Assembly: GCA_945900965.1 (NCBI GenBank)
Contig: CAMDKM010000002.1
Location: 62,001 to 126,000 of the forward strand
Length of the DNA: 64,000 bases
Source of the DNA: Bordetella parapertussis
Lineage (GTDB): Bacteria; Pseudomonadota; Gammaproteobacteria; Burkholderiales; JACQAP01
Reading direction: 5' to 3'
Part shown: positions 26,201 to 34,819 of the stretch, piece by piece
Layout: each line of letters starts with the position of its first letter
How positions within the stretch are numbered: position 1 is the stretch's first letter
The notes under the pieces: model-generated
The model's input: the letters and a program-made list of their open reading frames with translations, nothing else
The model's database searches: none
What the model was told of the DNA's origin: nothing
Made by a program: the position numbers and the translations under genes

Positions 26201-27082
26201 TTATTTCGCCACAGGGTGGTTGGCGAGCGTTTCCAGCGCCTTGACCATGGCCGAATGGTCCCACTTGGCGCCGCCCTGGGCCTGGCAGGCGCTGAACAAT
26301 TCCTGGGCGGTGGCGGTGTTGGGCAGGCTCATCTTGAGCGCGCGCGCCGAGGACAGGGCCAGGTTCAGGTCTTTCTGGTGTAACTCAATTCGGAATCCGG
26401 GATCGAAGGTGCGCTTGATCATGCGCTCGCCATGGACTTCCAGCACCCGCGATGCGGCAAATCCGCCCATCAGTGCCTGGCGAACCTTGCCCGGATCCAC
26501 ACCCGCTTTGGATGCCAGCAGCAGAGCTTCACCGACTGCCTCGATGTTCAGGGCCACGATGATCTGATTGCAGACCTTGCAGATCTGGCCGGCACCCACT
26601 TCACCCACCAGCGTGATGTTCTTGCCCATCAGTTCAAATAACGGCTTCACCTTGGCGAAGCTGGCTTCCGAGGCCCCGACCATGATGGTGAGCGCAGCAT
26701 TTTTGGCGCCGACCTCGCCGCCCGATACCGGGGCATCTACGTAATCGGCACCCAGCTTGCGGATGCGCTCGGCGAATTCCTTGGTGGCGATCGGCGAAAT
26801 GGAACTCATGTCCACGAGGATCTTTCCGCCGGAAAGTCCCTCGGCGGCGCCGTCCTTGCCAAATAAAACGCGTTCGACATCCGGGGTGTCCGGCACCATG
26901 GTAATAACGATGTCGGATTTTTGCGCGATTTCTTTCGATGATGCACACGATTTGCCGCCCGCGGCGGTCAGTTCCTGAGGCACGCCGCTGCGGCTGTGCA
27001 GATAAAGCGTGTGACCGCCCTTGATGAGATTGACGACCATGGGTTTGCCCATGATGCCTAGACCGATGAAGCCGATATTCAT
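26201..27082 (-). CDS. garR: 2-hydroxy-3-oxopropionate (tartronate semialdehyde) reductase
   Basis: 293 residues of the beta-hydroxyacid dehydrogenase family. Rossmann loop GFIGLGIMGKPM (4-15), substrate signature DAPVSGGEVGAKNAALTIMVG (about 117-137) and the catalytic lysine in GAGQICKVCNQIIVALN (about 166-182). It reduces tartronate semialdehyde to D-glycerate using NAD(P)H in the cytosol. In the same operon as hyi and glycerate kinase; glxR is an equally valid name. Flanked by repeat elements on both sides. Confidence 0.92.
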   Translation of the reverse strand: MNIGFIGLGIMGKPMVVNLIKGGHTLYLHSRSGVPQELTAAGGKSCASSKEIAQKSDIVITMVPDTPDVERVLFGKDGAAEGLSGGKILVDMSSISPIATKEFAERIRKLGADYVDAPVSGGEVGAKNAALTIMVGASEASFAKVKPLFELMGKNITLVGEVGAGQICKVCNQIIVALNIEAVGEALLLASKAGVDPGKVRQALMGGFAASRVLEVHGERMIKRTFDPGFRIELHQKDLNLALSSARALKMSLPNTATAQELFSACQAQGGAKWDHSAMVKALETLANHPVAK

Positions 27083-27105
27083 GTTGTTCTCCCGTTATTC
27101 ACGAA

Positions 27106-27284
27106 TGTTTTTCACCACAGAGGCACAGAGGCACAGACAAAATCGTCAATTATGTTCACATCAGCAGGAGAGAGGCCCGACCAACCGGGAAATATTCCGT
27201 ATCTTCAGAGCGGACAGAACTTGTCTCGGTGCCTAAATGGGTACTCCACGCTATGCGAGGGTATCTGTGTCTCTGTGGTGCAGT
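27106..27284. repeat. Inverted-array element, CACAGAGG dialect (hyi-garR gap)
   Basis: 5' arm 27113-27140 (TTCACCACAGAGGCACAGAGG), 3' arm ending 27281 (CTGTGTCTCTGTGGTG). Just before the 3' arm it carries a copy of the 39-bp module (27232-27269, one base shorter) seen in the ACGAAGG-dialect elements at 26123 and 49413. It fills the hyi-garR gap. Confidence 0.8.
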
Positions 27285-27289
27285 CGTAG

Positions 27290-28066
27290 TTATAGATAAG
27301 GTTTGGCCCAGCCCAGGCCGTCCTCGGTTTTGCCTGCCGGGCGGTATTCGCAGCCGATCCAGCCCTGGTAGCCGATTTTGTCGATGTGATGAAACAGGAA
27401 GGGATAGTTGATTTCGCCGCTGCCAGGCTCGTGGCGTCCGGGCGTGTCCGCCAACTGCATATGGCCGATTCTGGACAGATTTTTCTCAATGGTGGGCGCC
27501 AGATCGCCTTCCATGATCTGCATATGGTAGATATCGTATTGAAAAAACAGATTCGGCACATTGGCGTAATGCATGATGTCGAACGCCTGGCGAGAATAAT
27601 TCAGGTAGAAGCCCGGGATATCGCGGGTGTTGATGGCCTCGATCAGCATGCGGATCCCGTGTTTGGACAGCTCCCTGCCGGCAAATTGCAGATTGGCGAT
27701 GTATGTTTCGCCCATGGTCTGCTCGTTTACGCCGCGCGGTTTTAATCCCGCCATAACGTGCAACTGCTTGCAACCCAGGGCGGCGGCATATTCCAGGGCC
27801 TTGCCTACGCCTGCCTGAAATTCTCCGACTTTCGCCGGATCGCAAGCGAGCCCCCTGTCGCCAGCGGCGAAATTTCCCGGAGGCATGTTGAACAACACCA
27901 TTTCCAGCTTGTGCCGATCGAGCTGCTCGCGAATCTGGGCGGCCGGATAGTCGTAAGGAAACAGGAACTCGACACCTCGAAAGCCGGCACGGGCAGCGGC
28001 TCCGAAGCGATCGATAAATCCAGCTTCGTTAAACATCATCGAAAGATTGGCGTTGAGCTTGGGCAT
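27290..28066 (-). CDS. hyi: Hydroxypyruvate isomerase
   Basis: 258 residues from ATG 28066 (MPKLNANLSMMFNEAGFIDRF); an in-frame ATG 45 bp upstream would add a non-family leader. AP-endonuclease-2-type TIM barrel: FRGVEFLFPYDYPA, the LIEAINTRDIPGFYLNY catalytic Glu segment, FQYDIYHMQIMEGD, MQLADTPGRHEPGSGEINYPFLF and GCEYRPA. It interconverts hydroxypyruvate and tartronate semialdehyde. Probable first gene of the minus-strand cluster hyi-garR-ttuD-glcD-glcE-glcF. No glyoxylate carboligase gene is present here. Confidence 0.92.
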   Translation of the reverse strand: MPKLNANLSMMFNEAGFIDRFGAAARAGFRGVEFLFPYDYPAAQIREQLDRHKLEMVLFNMPPGNFAAGDRGLACDPAKVGEFQAGVGKALEYAAALGCKQLHVMAGLKPRGVNEQTMGETYIANLQFAGRELSKHGIRMLIEAINTRDIPGFYLNYSRQAFDIMHYANVPNLFFQYDIYHMQIMEGDLAPTIEKNLSRIGHMQLADTPGRHEPGSGEINYPFLFHHIDKIGYQGWIGCEYRPAGKTEDGLGWAKPYL

Positions 28067-28187
28067 CGTGGTTCCGGGAAGCAGGATCAAAGCAGTGACG
28101 ATCAGGCGCAATTATAGCCGGGTGGCACCGGATACCCGGTTGGCTCGTTATAATCGAAACTGATCCACACAGAAACGAGCAAACAGG

Positions 28188-29033
28188 ATGAAATTCAAAG
28201 GCACCGAGAGCTACGTCGCCACCGAGGACTTGATGATGGCCGTGAATGCGGCAGTCACGCTGGAAAGGCCATTGTTGATCAAGGGCGAGCCCGGTACAGG
28301 CAAGACCATGCTGGCTCTGGAGGTGGCGCAGGCGCTGGAGCGGCCGCTGCACCAATGGCACGTCAAATCGACTTCCAAGGCGCAGCAGGGGCTCTACGAA
28401 TACGATGCCGTGTCCCGGCTGCGGGACTCCCAGTTGGGCGACGGCCGGGTTCACGAGATCGGCAATTACATTGTCAAGGGTCCATTATGGCAGGCCTTCG
28501 AGTCGGATCGGCCGTCGGTATTGTTGATCGACGAGGTGGACAAGGCGGACATCGAATTTCCCAACGACTTGTTGCGCGAACTGGATCGGATGGAATTTTA
28601 TGTCTACGAGACCCAGCAGCTCGTCAAGGCCAAACATCGGCCCGCCATCATCATCACCAGCAATAACGAAAAGGAACTGCCCGATGCGTTTTTGCGGCGC
28701 TGTTTTTTTCACTACATCAAGTTTCCCGACAAGGGCACGATGGCGCGCATCGTCGATGTGCATTTTCCGAACTTGAAGAAATCCCTGCTGCGCGAGGCTC
28801 TGGAGGTGTTTTTCGAGATTCGCGAAGTGCCGGGCTTGAAGAAGAAGCCATCAACTTCCGAACTGCTGGACTGGCTGAAGCTGCTGATGGCCGAGGATAT
28901 TTCTCCCGAAGCCCTGCACGGCCAGGATCAGAACAAGATCATCCCGCCGCTTGCCGGGGCGCTGCTCAAGAACGAACAGGATGTGCATCTGTTCGAGCGT
29001 CTGGTGTTCATGTCTCGGCGCGCGCGCTCGTGA
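28188..29033 (+). CDS. MoxR-family AAA+ ATPase
   Basis: 281 residues. Walker A GEPGTGKT (about 38-45), Walker B VLLIDEVDKAD (about 113-123), sensor 1 IIITSNNEKELPDAF and the arginine-finger region FLRRCFFHYI. MoxR-type ATPases act as chaperones with a partner VWA protein to activate or assemble metalloenzymes. The VWA partner follows on the same strand after a 208-bp gap filled by a repeat element. Divergent from hyi. Client unknown. Confidence 0.92.
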   Translation: MKFKGTESYVATEDLMMAVNAAVTLERPLLIKGEPGTGKTMLALEVAQALERPLHQWHVKSTSKAQQGLYEYDAVSRLRDSQLGDGRVHEIGNYIVKGPLWQAFESDRPSVLLIDEVDKADIEFPNDLLRELDRMEFYVYETQQLVKAKHRPAIIITSNNEKELPDAFLRRCFFHYIKFPDKGTMARIVDVHFPNLKKSLLREALEVFFEIREVPGLKKKPSTSELLDWLKLLMAEDISPEALHGQDQNKIIPPLAGALLKNEQDVHLFERLVFMSRRARS

Positions 29034-29041
29034 ATAGTAAA

Positions 29042-29240
29042 TGCTTAACGCGTATAACACGAAGGGCACGAAGGTATTCACGAAGGAACACGAAGGAAAC
29101 CAGGAATTATTATGAATTCGGAAGCGTCGTCTGAACCTTGCATGGCAAATCCGTTCTTTGACACGCCTTTCGCTCCCAATTTGCCTTGAATTTGAATTCC
29201 TTCGTGCCTTTCGTGATCCTTCGTGTTGAAAGCGTTTAAC
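29042..29240. repeat. Inverted-array element, ACGAAGG dialect (MoxR-VWA gap)
   Basis: 5' arm 29044-29098 with four ACGAAGG units, core containing GAATTATTATGAATTCGG and GAATTTGAATTCC, 3' arm 29191-29240. Ends CTTAACGCG and CGTTTAACG are inverted. It begins 8 bp after the MoxR stop and ends 1 bp before the VWA start codon, so it supplies the leader of the VWA gene. Confidence 0.85.
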
Positions 29241-29241
29241 G

Positions 29242-30420
29242 ATGTTGACGGATTTTTTCCTTAAGGTCAGAGAGGGCGGCGTGCCGGCTTCGGTCACGGA
29301 ATATCTGACCTTGCTGGAGGCTTTGCAGAAACACGTCAGCGCCGGCAGCCTGGACGAATTTTATTATCTGGCCCGTACTTGCCTGGTGAAGGACGAGACG
29401 AACTACGACAAATTCGATCGGGTGTTCGGCGAGTACTTCAAGGGTATCGCCCCCGGTTCCGGCGACCTCACGGCACAAATTCCCGAGGAGTGGCTGCGGC
29501 GCCAGGCGGAATTGTTACTGTCGGAGGAAGAAAAGCTACGCATTCAGTCGCTCGGCGGTTGGGAAAAGCTCATGGAAACACTCAAGAAGCGGCTGGAAGA
29601 GCAGAAGGGACGGCACCAGGGGGGATCCAAGTGGATAGGCACCGGAGGAACTTCGCCCTTTGGCGCTTACGGGTATAACCCGGAAGGCGTGCGCATCGGT
29701 CAGGAGGGTTCGCGCAATCGCCGCGCGGTCAAGGTTTGGGATCGGCGGGAATACCGCAATCTGGACGACGCGATCGAGCTGGGGACCCGCAACATCAAGA
29801 TGGCGTTACGTCGGCTGCGAAAATTCGCGCGAGAAGGCGCGGCGGATGAACTGGACCTTGACGATACCGTACGCTCGACGGCAAAAAACGCGGGCTACCT
29901 TGACATCAAGATGGTTCCCGAGCGGCACAACGCGGTGAAAGTGCTGCTGTTTCTGGATATCGGCGGCAGCATGGACGATCACGTCAAGGTATGCGAGGAA
30001 TTATTCTCGGCGGCACGCGCCGAGTTCAAGCGGCTCGAACATTTTTATTTTCATAATTTTCTTTACGAATCGGTCTGGCGCAACAATCACCGGCGCAATT
30101 CAGAGCATTTCCCCACCTTCGATATTCTTCACAAATACCCGCACGATTACAAACTGGTATTTGTCGGCGATGCCACCATGAGTCCCTACGAGATTGCCTA
30201 TCCGGGTGGAAGCGTCGAACACCACAACGAGGAAGCCGGGGCGGTCTGGTTAAAACGCATGCTCGACGTCTATCCCCACTCGGTATGGATCAACCCGACG
30301 CCCGAGGAACGCTGGGGTTACTACGAGTCGATCGGCATGGTGCGCAACTTGATGGAAGATCGCATGTTTCCGCTTACCCTCGATGGTCTGGATCGCGCCA
30401 TGCGCAGGTTGACGCGTTAG
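29242..30420 (+). CDS. VWA-domain protein, MoxR partner
   Basis: 392 residues. The N-terminal half is helical with a charged segment (EKLMETLKKRLEEQKGR). The C-terminal von Willebrand A domain (about 225-390) has a MIDAS-like DIGGSMDDH instead of the usual D-x-S-x-S, a Thr/Asp loop in FVGDATMSPYEIA, and a terminal MEDRMFPLTLDGLDRAMRRL. CoxE/YehP-like VWA proteins pair with MoxR ATPases; this one follows its MoxR gene. Start ATG 29242 has no separate ribosome site because the repeat element runs up to it. Function inferred from the pair only. Confidence 0.88.
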   Translation: MLTDFFLKVREGGVPASVTEYLTLLEALQKHVSAGSLDEFYYLARTCLVKDETNYDKFDRVFGEYFKGIAPGSGDLTAQIPEEWLRRQAELLLSEEEKLRIQSLGGWEKLMETLKKRLEEQKGRHQGGSKWIGTGGTSPFGAYGYNPEGVRIGQEGSRNRRAVKVWDRREYRNLDDAIELGTRNIKMALRRLRKFAREGAADELDLDDTVRSTAKNAGYLDIKMVPERHNAVKVLLFLDIGGSMDDHVKVCEELFSAARAEFKRLEHFYFHNFLYESVWRNNHRRNSEHFPTFDILHKYPHDYKLVFVGDATMSPYEIAYPGGSVEHHNEEAGAVWLKRMLDVYPHSVWINPTPEERWGYYESIGMVRNLMEDRMFPLTLDGLDRAMRRLTR

Positions 30421-30432
30421 CCGCGACCACGC

Positions 30433-30858
30433 TCAGGATACGCGTGCTGCCTTCTGTGCAACTTTGGAGCGAAAGCGCTGGGCGTCGATGATGTAACGCT
30501 CATGAGTGCCTTCGGAAATCTTGTCGATGCCGTCAGTGGCCTCGACGCGAAATTTCAGTTTGCGACCGTCCACGTGAGTCAGTTCCACGTTGACGGTGAC
30601 CGTGAGGCCGGGCGGCGTGGCGGCCTCGTGCGAAAAATTGACATGGGTGCCGAGCGTTTGTTCCGATGGCCAGTCCAGGTGTGGACGAATCGCCTCAATA
30701 CAAGCCCATTCCAGCAAGCCCACCATGAATCCGGTGGCGAGCACGGCAGGCATTTCCTGGAACATCGCCGCCTCCGGATACAGATGCGGCACGGTTTTGG
30801 ACTCCGGCACGCGGAATCGAAAGGTGTGCGTGAGGCCGGGCTGTAACGTACTTTTCAT
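30433..30858 (-). CDS. FlK-like thioesterase
   Basis: 141-residue single hot-dog domain. It resembles the fluoroacetyl-CoA thioesterase FlK along its length: SKTVPHLYPEA, ATGFMVGLLEWACIEA, SHEAATPPGLTVTV and GTHERYIID. The catalytic residues of FlK can be placed as Thr42, Glu50 and His77. FlK-like proteins in general are acyl-CoA thioesterases of varied or unknown substrate, so fluoroacetyl-CoA should not be assumed. Its start codon overlaps the stop of the PilB-type gene upstream (ATGA, 30855-30858), so the two are translationally coupled. Confidence 0.85.
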   Translation of the reverse strand: MKSTLQPGLTHTFRFRVPESKTVPHLYPEAAMFQEMPAVLATGFMVGLLEWACIEAIRPHLDWPSEQTLGTHVNFSHEAATPPGLTVTVNVELTHVDGRKLKFRVEATDGIDKISEGTHERYIIDAQRFRSKVAQKAARVS

Positions 30859-32681
30859 GTGGCCGATTTGGTCTTGCGGAAATCGCCTGACATCGGGGGC
30901 GAGGTTTTGAGCACTTCATCCACAGTGGTAATGCCAGCGGCAACCTTCTGCGCGCCGGAGATTCGCAAAGGTTTCATCCCGTCGCGGTAGGCTTGATCGC
31001 GGATCAACTTGGCGTCGGTATCGGCGACCATCAGCGGTCGCTGGCCTGCTGTGGTCGTCAGAATTTCGTAGATACCGATGCGCCCCGAGTAGCCGGTATT
31101 GCGGCACTCCAGGCAACCCTTGGCGTAATAGACCTGCGCCGGCCTCTCCGATTGCCATGGGGCAATGAGCGCGGCCCAGGTTTCCTCGGCGATGGGGCCA
31201 GGTTCGCGACAATGCGGACACAGCGTACGCACCAGGCGCTGGGCCATCACGCCCAAAATCGTGGACTGAATCAGGTAGGGCGGAACTCCCAAATCGAGCA
31301 AGCGGGTCACTGCGGACGGCGCATCATTGGTGTGCAGAGTGGAGAGCACCAGGTGTCCGGTCAAGGCCGACTGAATGGCCATATCCGCTGTTTCGATGTC
31401 CCGAATTTCACCCACCATGATGATGTCAGGATCCTGGCGCATCAGGGTTCGTATTCCGGAGGCGAAATCCAGGCCAATCGCCGGCTGAACCTGCATCTGA
31501 TTGAAGGCCGGTTCGACCATTTCGATCGGATCTTCGATCGAGCAAACGTTGACGTCCGCGCTCGCCAGCATCTTGAGGGTTGAATACAGTGTGGTGGTCT
31601 TGCCCGATCCGGTTGGCCCGGTGACCAGAACGATCCCGTGCGGATTGGCGACAAGTTTTTGCCAGCGATCGCGGTCCTCGTCGCTGAACCCGAGATCCTT
31701 GAAACTTTTTACCAGTACTTCGGGATTAAAAACCCGCATGACCAGTTTTTCGCCGAAGGCGGTTGGCATTGTGGAGAGTCTCAATTCCACTTCATCGCCG
31801 TCCGTCGAGCGGGTCTTGATCCGTCCATCCTGGGGCCGACGTTTTTCCACCACGTCCATGCGACCGAGGATTTTGATACGGCTGGTCATCGCCGCCACGA
31901 CCGGAGTCGGAATCTGGTAGACCTGATGCAACACGCCATCAATTCGGAAGCGCACATTGGCCACATCGCGGCGCGGCTCGACATGGATGTCGCTTGCCCG
32001 TTGCTCGAAAGCGTATTGGAGCAGCCAATCCACCAGCTGCACGATGTGCTGGTCGTTGGCGTCGAGTTTGCCGCTGCTGCCTAGTTGAACGAGTTGTTCG
32101 AAATTCGCGATGTCCGAGATGGATGCGCCGTGCTGCTGAGTCGCCCCCTTGACGGACTTTGCAAGGTTGTAGAACTCGACCTGGTAGGTGGCGATATCCA
32201 CCGGGTTGGCGATCACCCTCTTGATTTCGAGTCGCAGAATTCGTCCTAGCTCCACTTCCCAATCGCGAATATGCGGCTCGCACGTGGCGATGACCGCCTC
32301 GGTGGCGCTCACGCGCACGGGCAGAATCCGGAAGCGTGTGGCATAGGCATTGGACATGACCTTGGTTACCGCCGCGAAATCGATCTTGAACGGGTCGATG
32401 TGCATATAAGGCAATCCGACTCTAGTGGCCAGCCATTCGGCCAGCGTATCAAGCGCCAGGAATTTTTTCGCATTACGCCGATCCGGCCATTTTTGATCCG
32501 CGAGAATAATCAAGGGATGGACATCGCTCGCAGGCAGATTGCGCCGCAACGCCAGCAACTTGTCTGCGGTATCTTTCGAGACGAATTTGTCGTGGACCAA
32601 ATCGGCGAGCAGTTGATCGAGAGACAGGCGTCTGCCGCCCGGTGCAGCGTCGTTCTTCAGAGATTGAATTTTGGCTTTCAC
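30855..32681 (-). CDS. GspE/PilB-family secretion ATPase
   Basis: 608 residues. An N-terminal MshEN-like region (about 70-160), then the ATPase core: Walker A GPTGSGKT (355-362), Asp box CSIEDPIEM, Walker B DPDIIMVGEIRD, His box LTGHLVLSTLHTND and the tetracysteine zinc site CPHC...CLEC. Such cytosolic hexameric ATPases drive type IV pilus extension or type II secretion. No pilin, PilC or secretin genes are nearby, so it is a stand-alone copy. It overlaps the FlK-like thioesterase by 4 bp, an unusual partner. Confidence 0.9.
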   Translation of the reverse strand: MKAKIQSLKNDAAPGGRRLSLDQLLADLVHDKFVSKDTADKLLALRRNLPASDVHPLIILADQKWPDRRNAKKFLALDTLAEWLATRVGLPYMHIDPFKIDFAAVTKVMSNAYATRFRILPVRVSATEAVIATCEPHIRDWEVELGRILRLEIKRVIANPVDIATYQVEFYNLAKSVKGATQQHGASISDIANFEQLVQLGSSGKLDANDQHIVQLVDWLLQYAFEQRASDIHVEPRRDVANVRFRIDGVLHQVYQIPTPVVAAMTSRIKILGRMDVVEKRRPQDGRIKTRSTDGDEVELRLSTMPTAFGEKLVMRVFNPEVLVKSFKDLGFSDEDRDRWQKLVANPHGIVLVTGPTGSGKTTTLYSTLKMLASADVNVCSIEDPIEMVEPAFNQMQVQPAIGLDFASGIRTLMRQDPDIIMVGEIRDIETADMAIQSALTGHLVLSTLHTNDAPSAVTRLLDLGVPPYLIQSTILGVMAQRLVRTLCPHCREPGPIAEETWAALIAPWQSERPAQVYYAKGCLECRNTGYSGRIGIYEILTTTAGQRPLMVADTDAKLIRDQAYRDGMKPLRISGAQKVAAGITTVDEVLKTSPPMSGDFRKTKSAT

Positions 32682-32876
32682 TTGGGCTCGTGGGGCACCG
32701 GAGTTGACTTACCCATTTTGGCACCAGATCCAGGCCGCTTCTACCGCCGAATTTCGTCACCCGCAGGTGCGTAAATCGGCACAGTCACATATCCAAATAA
32801 ACAACGAGTTGTAATATTCAATCAATAGCGGCATGATCGCTTTTCAAGTTTTGACAGAAAAATAGGGAGGGTAGAA

Positions 32877-34079
32877 ATGGAAAATTTGAAAATTGGCAGC
32901 GATGCGCTGTTCATCCTGCTGGGTGCCATCATGGTGCTGGCCATGCACGGGGGCTTTGCGTTTCTGGAGCTGGGCACGGTACGCAAGAAAAATCAGGTCA
33001 ACGCGCTGGTCAAGATTCTCGCGGATTTTTCGGTCTCGACGGTGGCGTATTTTTTCATCGGATACACGCTGGCCTACGGCACGAATTTCTTCTCGGGAGC
33101 AACGGTGCTCGCCGCCGACAACGGCTACGCACTGGTCAAGTTTTTTTTCCTGCTGACTTTCGCGGCCGCCATTCCCGCCATCGTTTCGGGCGGCATTGCC
33201 GAGCGCGCGAGATTCAATTCCCAGCTTGCCGCTTCCTTCTTGCTGGTCGGGTTCATCTATCCGTTTTTCGAAGGCATCGCCTGGAACGGGAATTTCGGCA
33301 TTCAAAAGTGGCTGGAGGCAAGTTACGGGGCGCCATTCCGGGATTTCGCCGGTTCCATCGTAGTGCACGCGGTCGGCGGCTGGATTGGTCTCACGGCAGT
33401 ACTGCTGCTCGGCGCACGACGGGGGCGTTATAACAAGGAAGGAGGCGTCTCGGCACACCCGCCTTCAAGCATCCCTTTCCTTGCCTTGGGCGCGTGGATT
33501 CTGACCGTGGGTTGGTTTGGTTTCAACGTGATGTCGGCGCAAACCATCGACAAAATCAGCGGCTTGGTTGCGGTGAACTCGCTGATGGCCATGGCGGGCG
33601 GTACCTTGGGCGCGTTATTTGCCGGGCGCAACGATCCGGGCTTTGTCCACAATGGCCCGCTTGCGGGGCTGGTGGCCGTATGTGCCGGATCGGACATCAT
33701 GCACCCCTTGGGCGGTTTTGTGACGGGAGCCGTCGCCGGAGGGTTGTTCGTTTACATGTTCACCGTGACCCAGAATCGCTGGAAAATCGATGACGTGCTG
33801 GGCGTTTGGCCCCTGCATGGGCTGTGCGGGGCGTGGGGCGGCATCGCAGCGGGCATATTCGGCGCACAAGCCTTGGGCGGGATGGGCGGGGTAAGCTTCA
33901 TGTCGCAACTGCTCGGAACCTTGATGGGTATCGGAGTTGCCGTCGCGGGCGGGCTGATCGTCTACGGCAGCCTCAAGGCGACGATCGGTTTGCGGCTGGA
34001 TCCGGAAGATGAATTCATCGGCGCCGATTTGAGCATCCACAAGATTTCCGCTACCAGCGAGAAGGAAGTCAGTTGGTGA
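32877..34079 (+). CDS. Ammonium transporter (Amt family)
   Basis: 400 residues with 11 hydrophobic segments and no signal peptide. The pore twin-His pair is His164 (IVVHAVGGW) and His314 (WPLHGLCGAW), with the conserved Asp156 (RDFAGS) before the first. PAIVSGGIAERARF is the Amt signature. It conducts ammonium across the inner membrane. ATG 32877 is preceded by AGGGAGGGTAGAA. Amt genes often sit next to a PII gene; here PII is 28 kb away (61550). Confidence 0.93.
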   Translation: MENLKIGSDALFILLGAIMVLAMHGGFAFLELGTVRKKNQVNALVKILADFSVSTVAYFFIGYTLAYGTNFFSGATVLAADNGYALVKFFFLLTFAAAIPAIVSGGIAERARFNSQLAASFLLVGFIYPFFEGIAWNGNFGIQKWLEASYGAPFRDFAGSIVVHAVGGWIGLTAVLLLGARRGRYNKEGGVSAHPPSSIPFLALGAWILTVGWFGFNVMSAQTIDKISGLVAVNSLMAMAGGTLGALFAGRNDPGFVHNGPLAGLVAVCAGSDIMHPLGGFVTGAVAGGLFVYMFTVTQNRWKIDDVLGVWPLHGLCGAWGGIAAGIFGAQALGGMGGVSFMSQLLGTLMGIGVAVAGGLIVYGSLKATIGLRLDPEDEFIGADLSIHKISATSEKEVSW

Positions 34080-34126
34080 TCTAAATCCGGCGACGAGTTG
34101 TCTAAAGGGCGAAAGCGGGTTTCGTC

Positions 34127-34678
34127 CTATCGATTCTCCGGAGCCGGCATGGGTTCGATGGTGCCAATATGGAAATGAAATCCGCCGGCCCGCCGGTCGC
34201 TGTAATAACGGGCCAAAGTGCGTCGCACGGTGGCAAACGCAATCTGATTCCAGGGAATGTCCGGCTCGTCGAAGAGCCGGACTTCAAGCGATTCACTTCC
34301 CGGGTAGAAATCCAGATCGAGGAGCCGGGCGCGAAAAAGCATGTAAACCTGATTGATATGTGGAATGTTGAATAGCGCATACAAGTCGAGAATTTCAACC
34401 CGCGCGTTGGCTTCTTCCAGCGTTTCTCGTTGCGCACCCTGCGCCGTGGTTTCGGCGTTTTCCATGAAGCCGGCGGGCACAGTCCACAGGCCGATGCGCG
34501 GCTCGATTGCCCGCTTGCATAGCAGAATGCGGCCCTCCCATTCGGGAATGCAGCCGACAATCATCCTGGGGTTTTCGTAATGAATATTGCCACAGCTTTG
34601 GCAAACATGGCGCGGCAGGGTGTCGCCGGGCGGCACGCGCAGTTGAACTGGCGCGCCACACTGGCTGCAAAAATTCAT
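34127..34678 (-). CDS. Nudix hydrolase with N-terminal zinc ribbon
   Basis: 183 residues from ATG 34678. Zinc ribbon Cys4-Cys7-Cys26-Cys29 (CSQC...CQSC), then a Nudix box from Gly70 (GFMENAE...RETLEEA, residues 70-90) that fits G-x5-E-x7-R-E-U-x-E-E exactly. NudC-like arrangement but shorter than NADH pyrophosphatase; commonly annotated as NUDIX hydrolase of unknown substrate. An in-frame start further upstream at 34762 would add a non-family leader. Confidence 0.88.
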   Translation of the reverse strand: MNFCSQCGAPVQLRVPPGDTLPRHVCQSCGNIHYENPRMIVGCIPEWEGRILLCKRAIEPRIGLWTVPAGFMENAETTAQGAQRETLEEANARVEILDLYALFNIPHINQVYMLFRARLLDLDFYPGSESLEVRLFDEPDIPWNQIAFATVRRTLARYYSDRRAGGFHFHIGTIEPMPAPENR

Positions 34679-34819
34679 GATCGCTGAATTGGGCTGTGTG
34701 GGCCGCTTATTATAAGGGCGAGTTCGCGCCCGGTTTGATACAGTGCCCGTGAGAATGGCCATTCAGTCGCGCGCCCGGCGCGCCGTGGATGGCGGTTGCC
34801 AACGACAAGGGAGCGAATC

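Noticed and set aside
30433-30858. Fluoroacetate detoxification locus (FlK-like thioesterase near glycolate oxidase)
   Set aside because: FlK-like thioesterases are widespread, no fluoroacetate dehalogenase is in the window, and the thioesterase is coupled to a secretion-type ATPase instead. Kept only as a remark.
32877-34079. Sigma-54 promoter upstream of amt
   Set aside because: The 195 bp upstream contain GGCACAGTCACATA but no TTGCA at the required spacing, so the -24/-12 pattern is not met.
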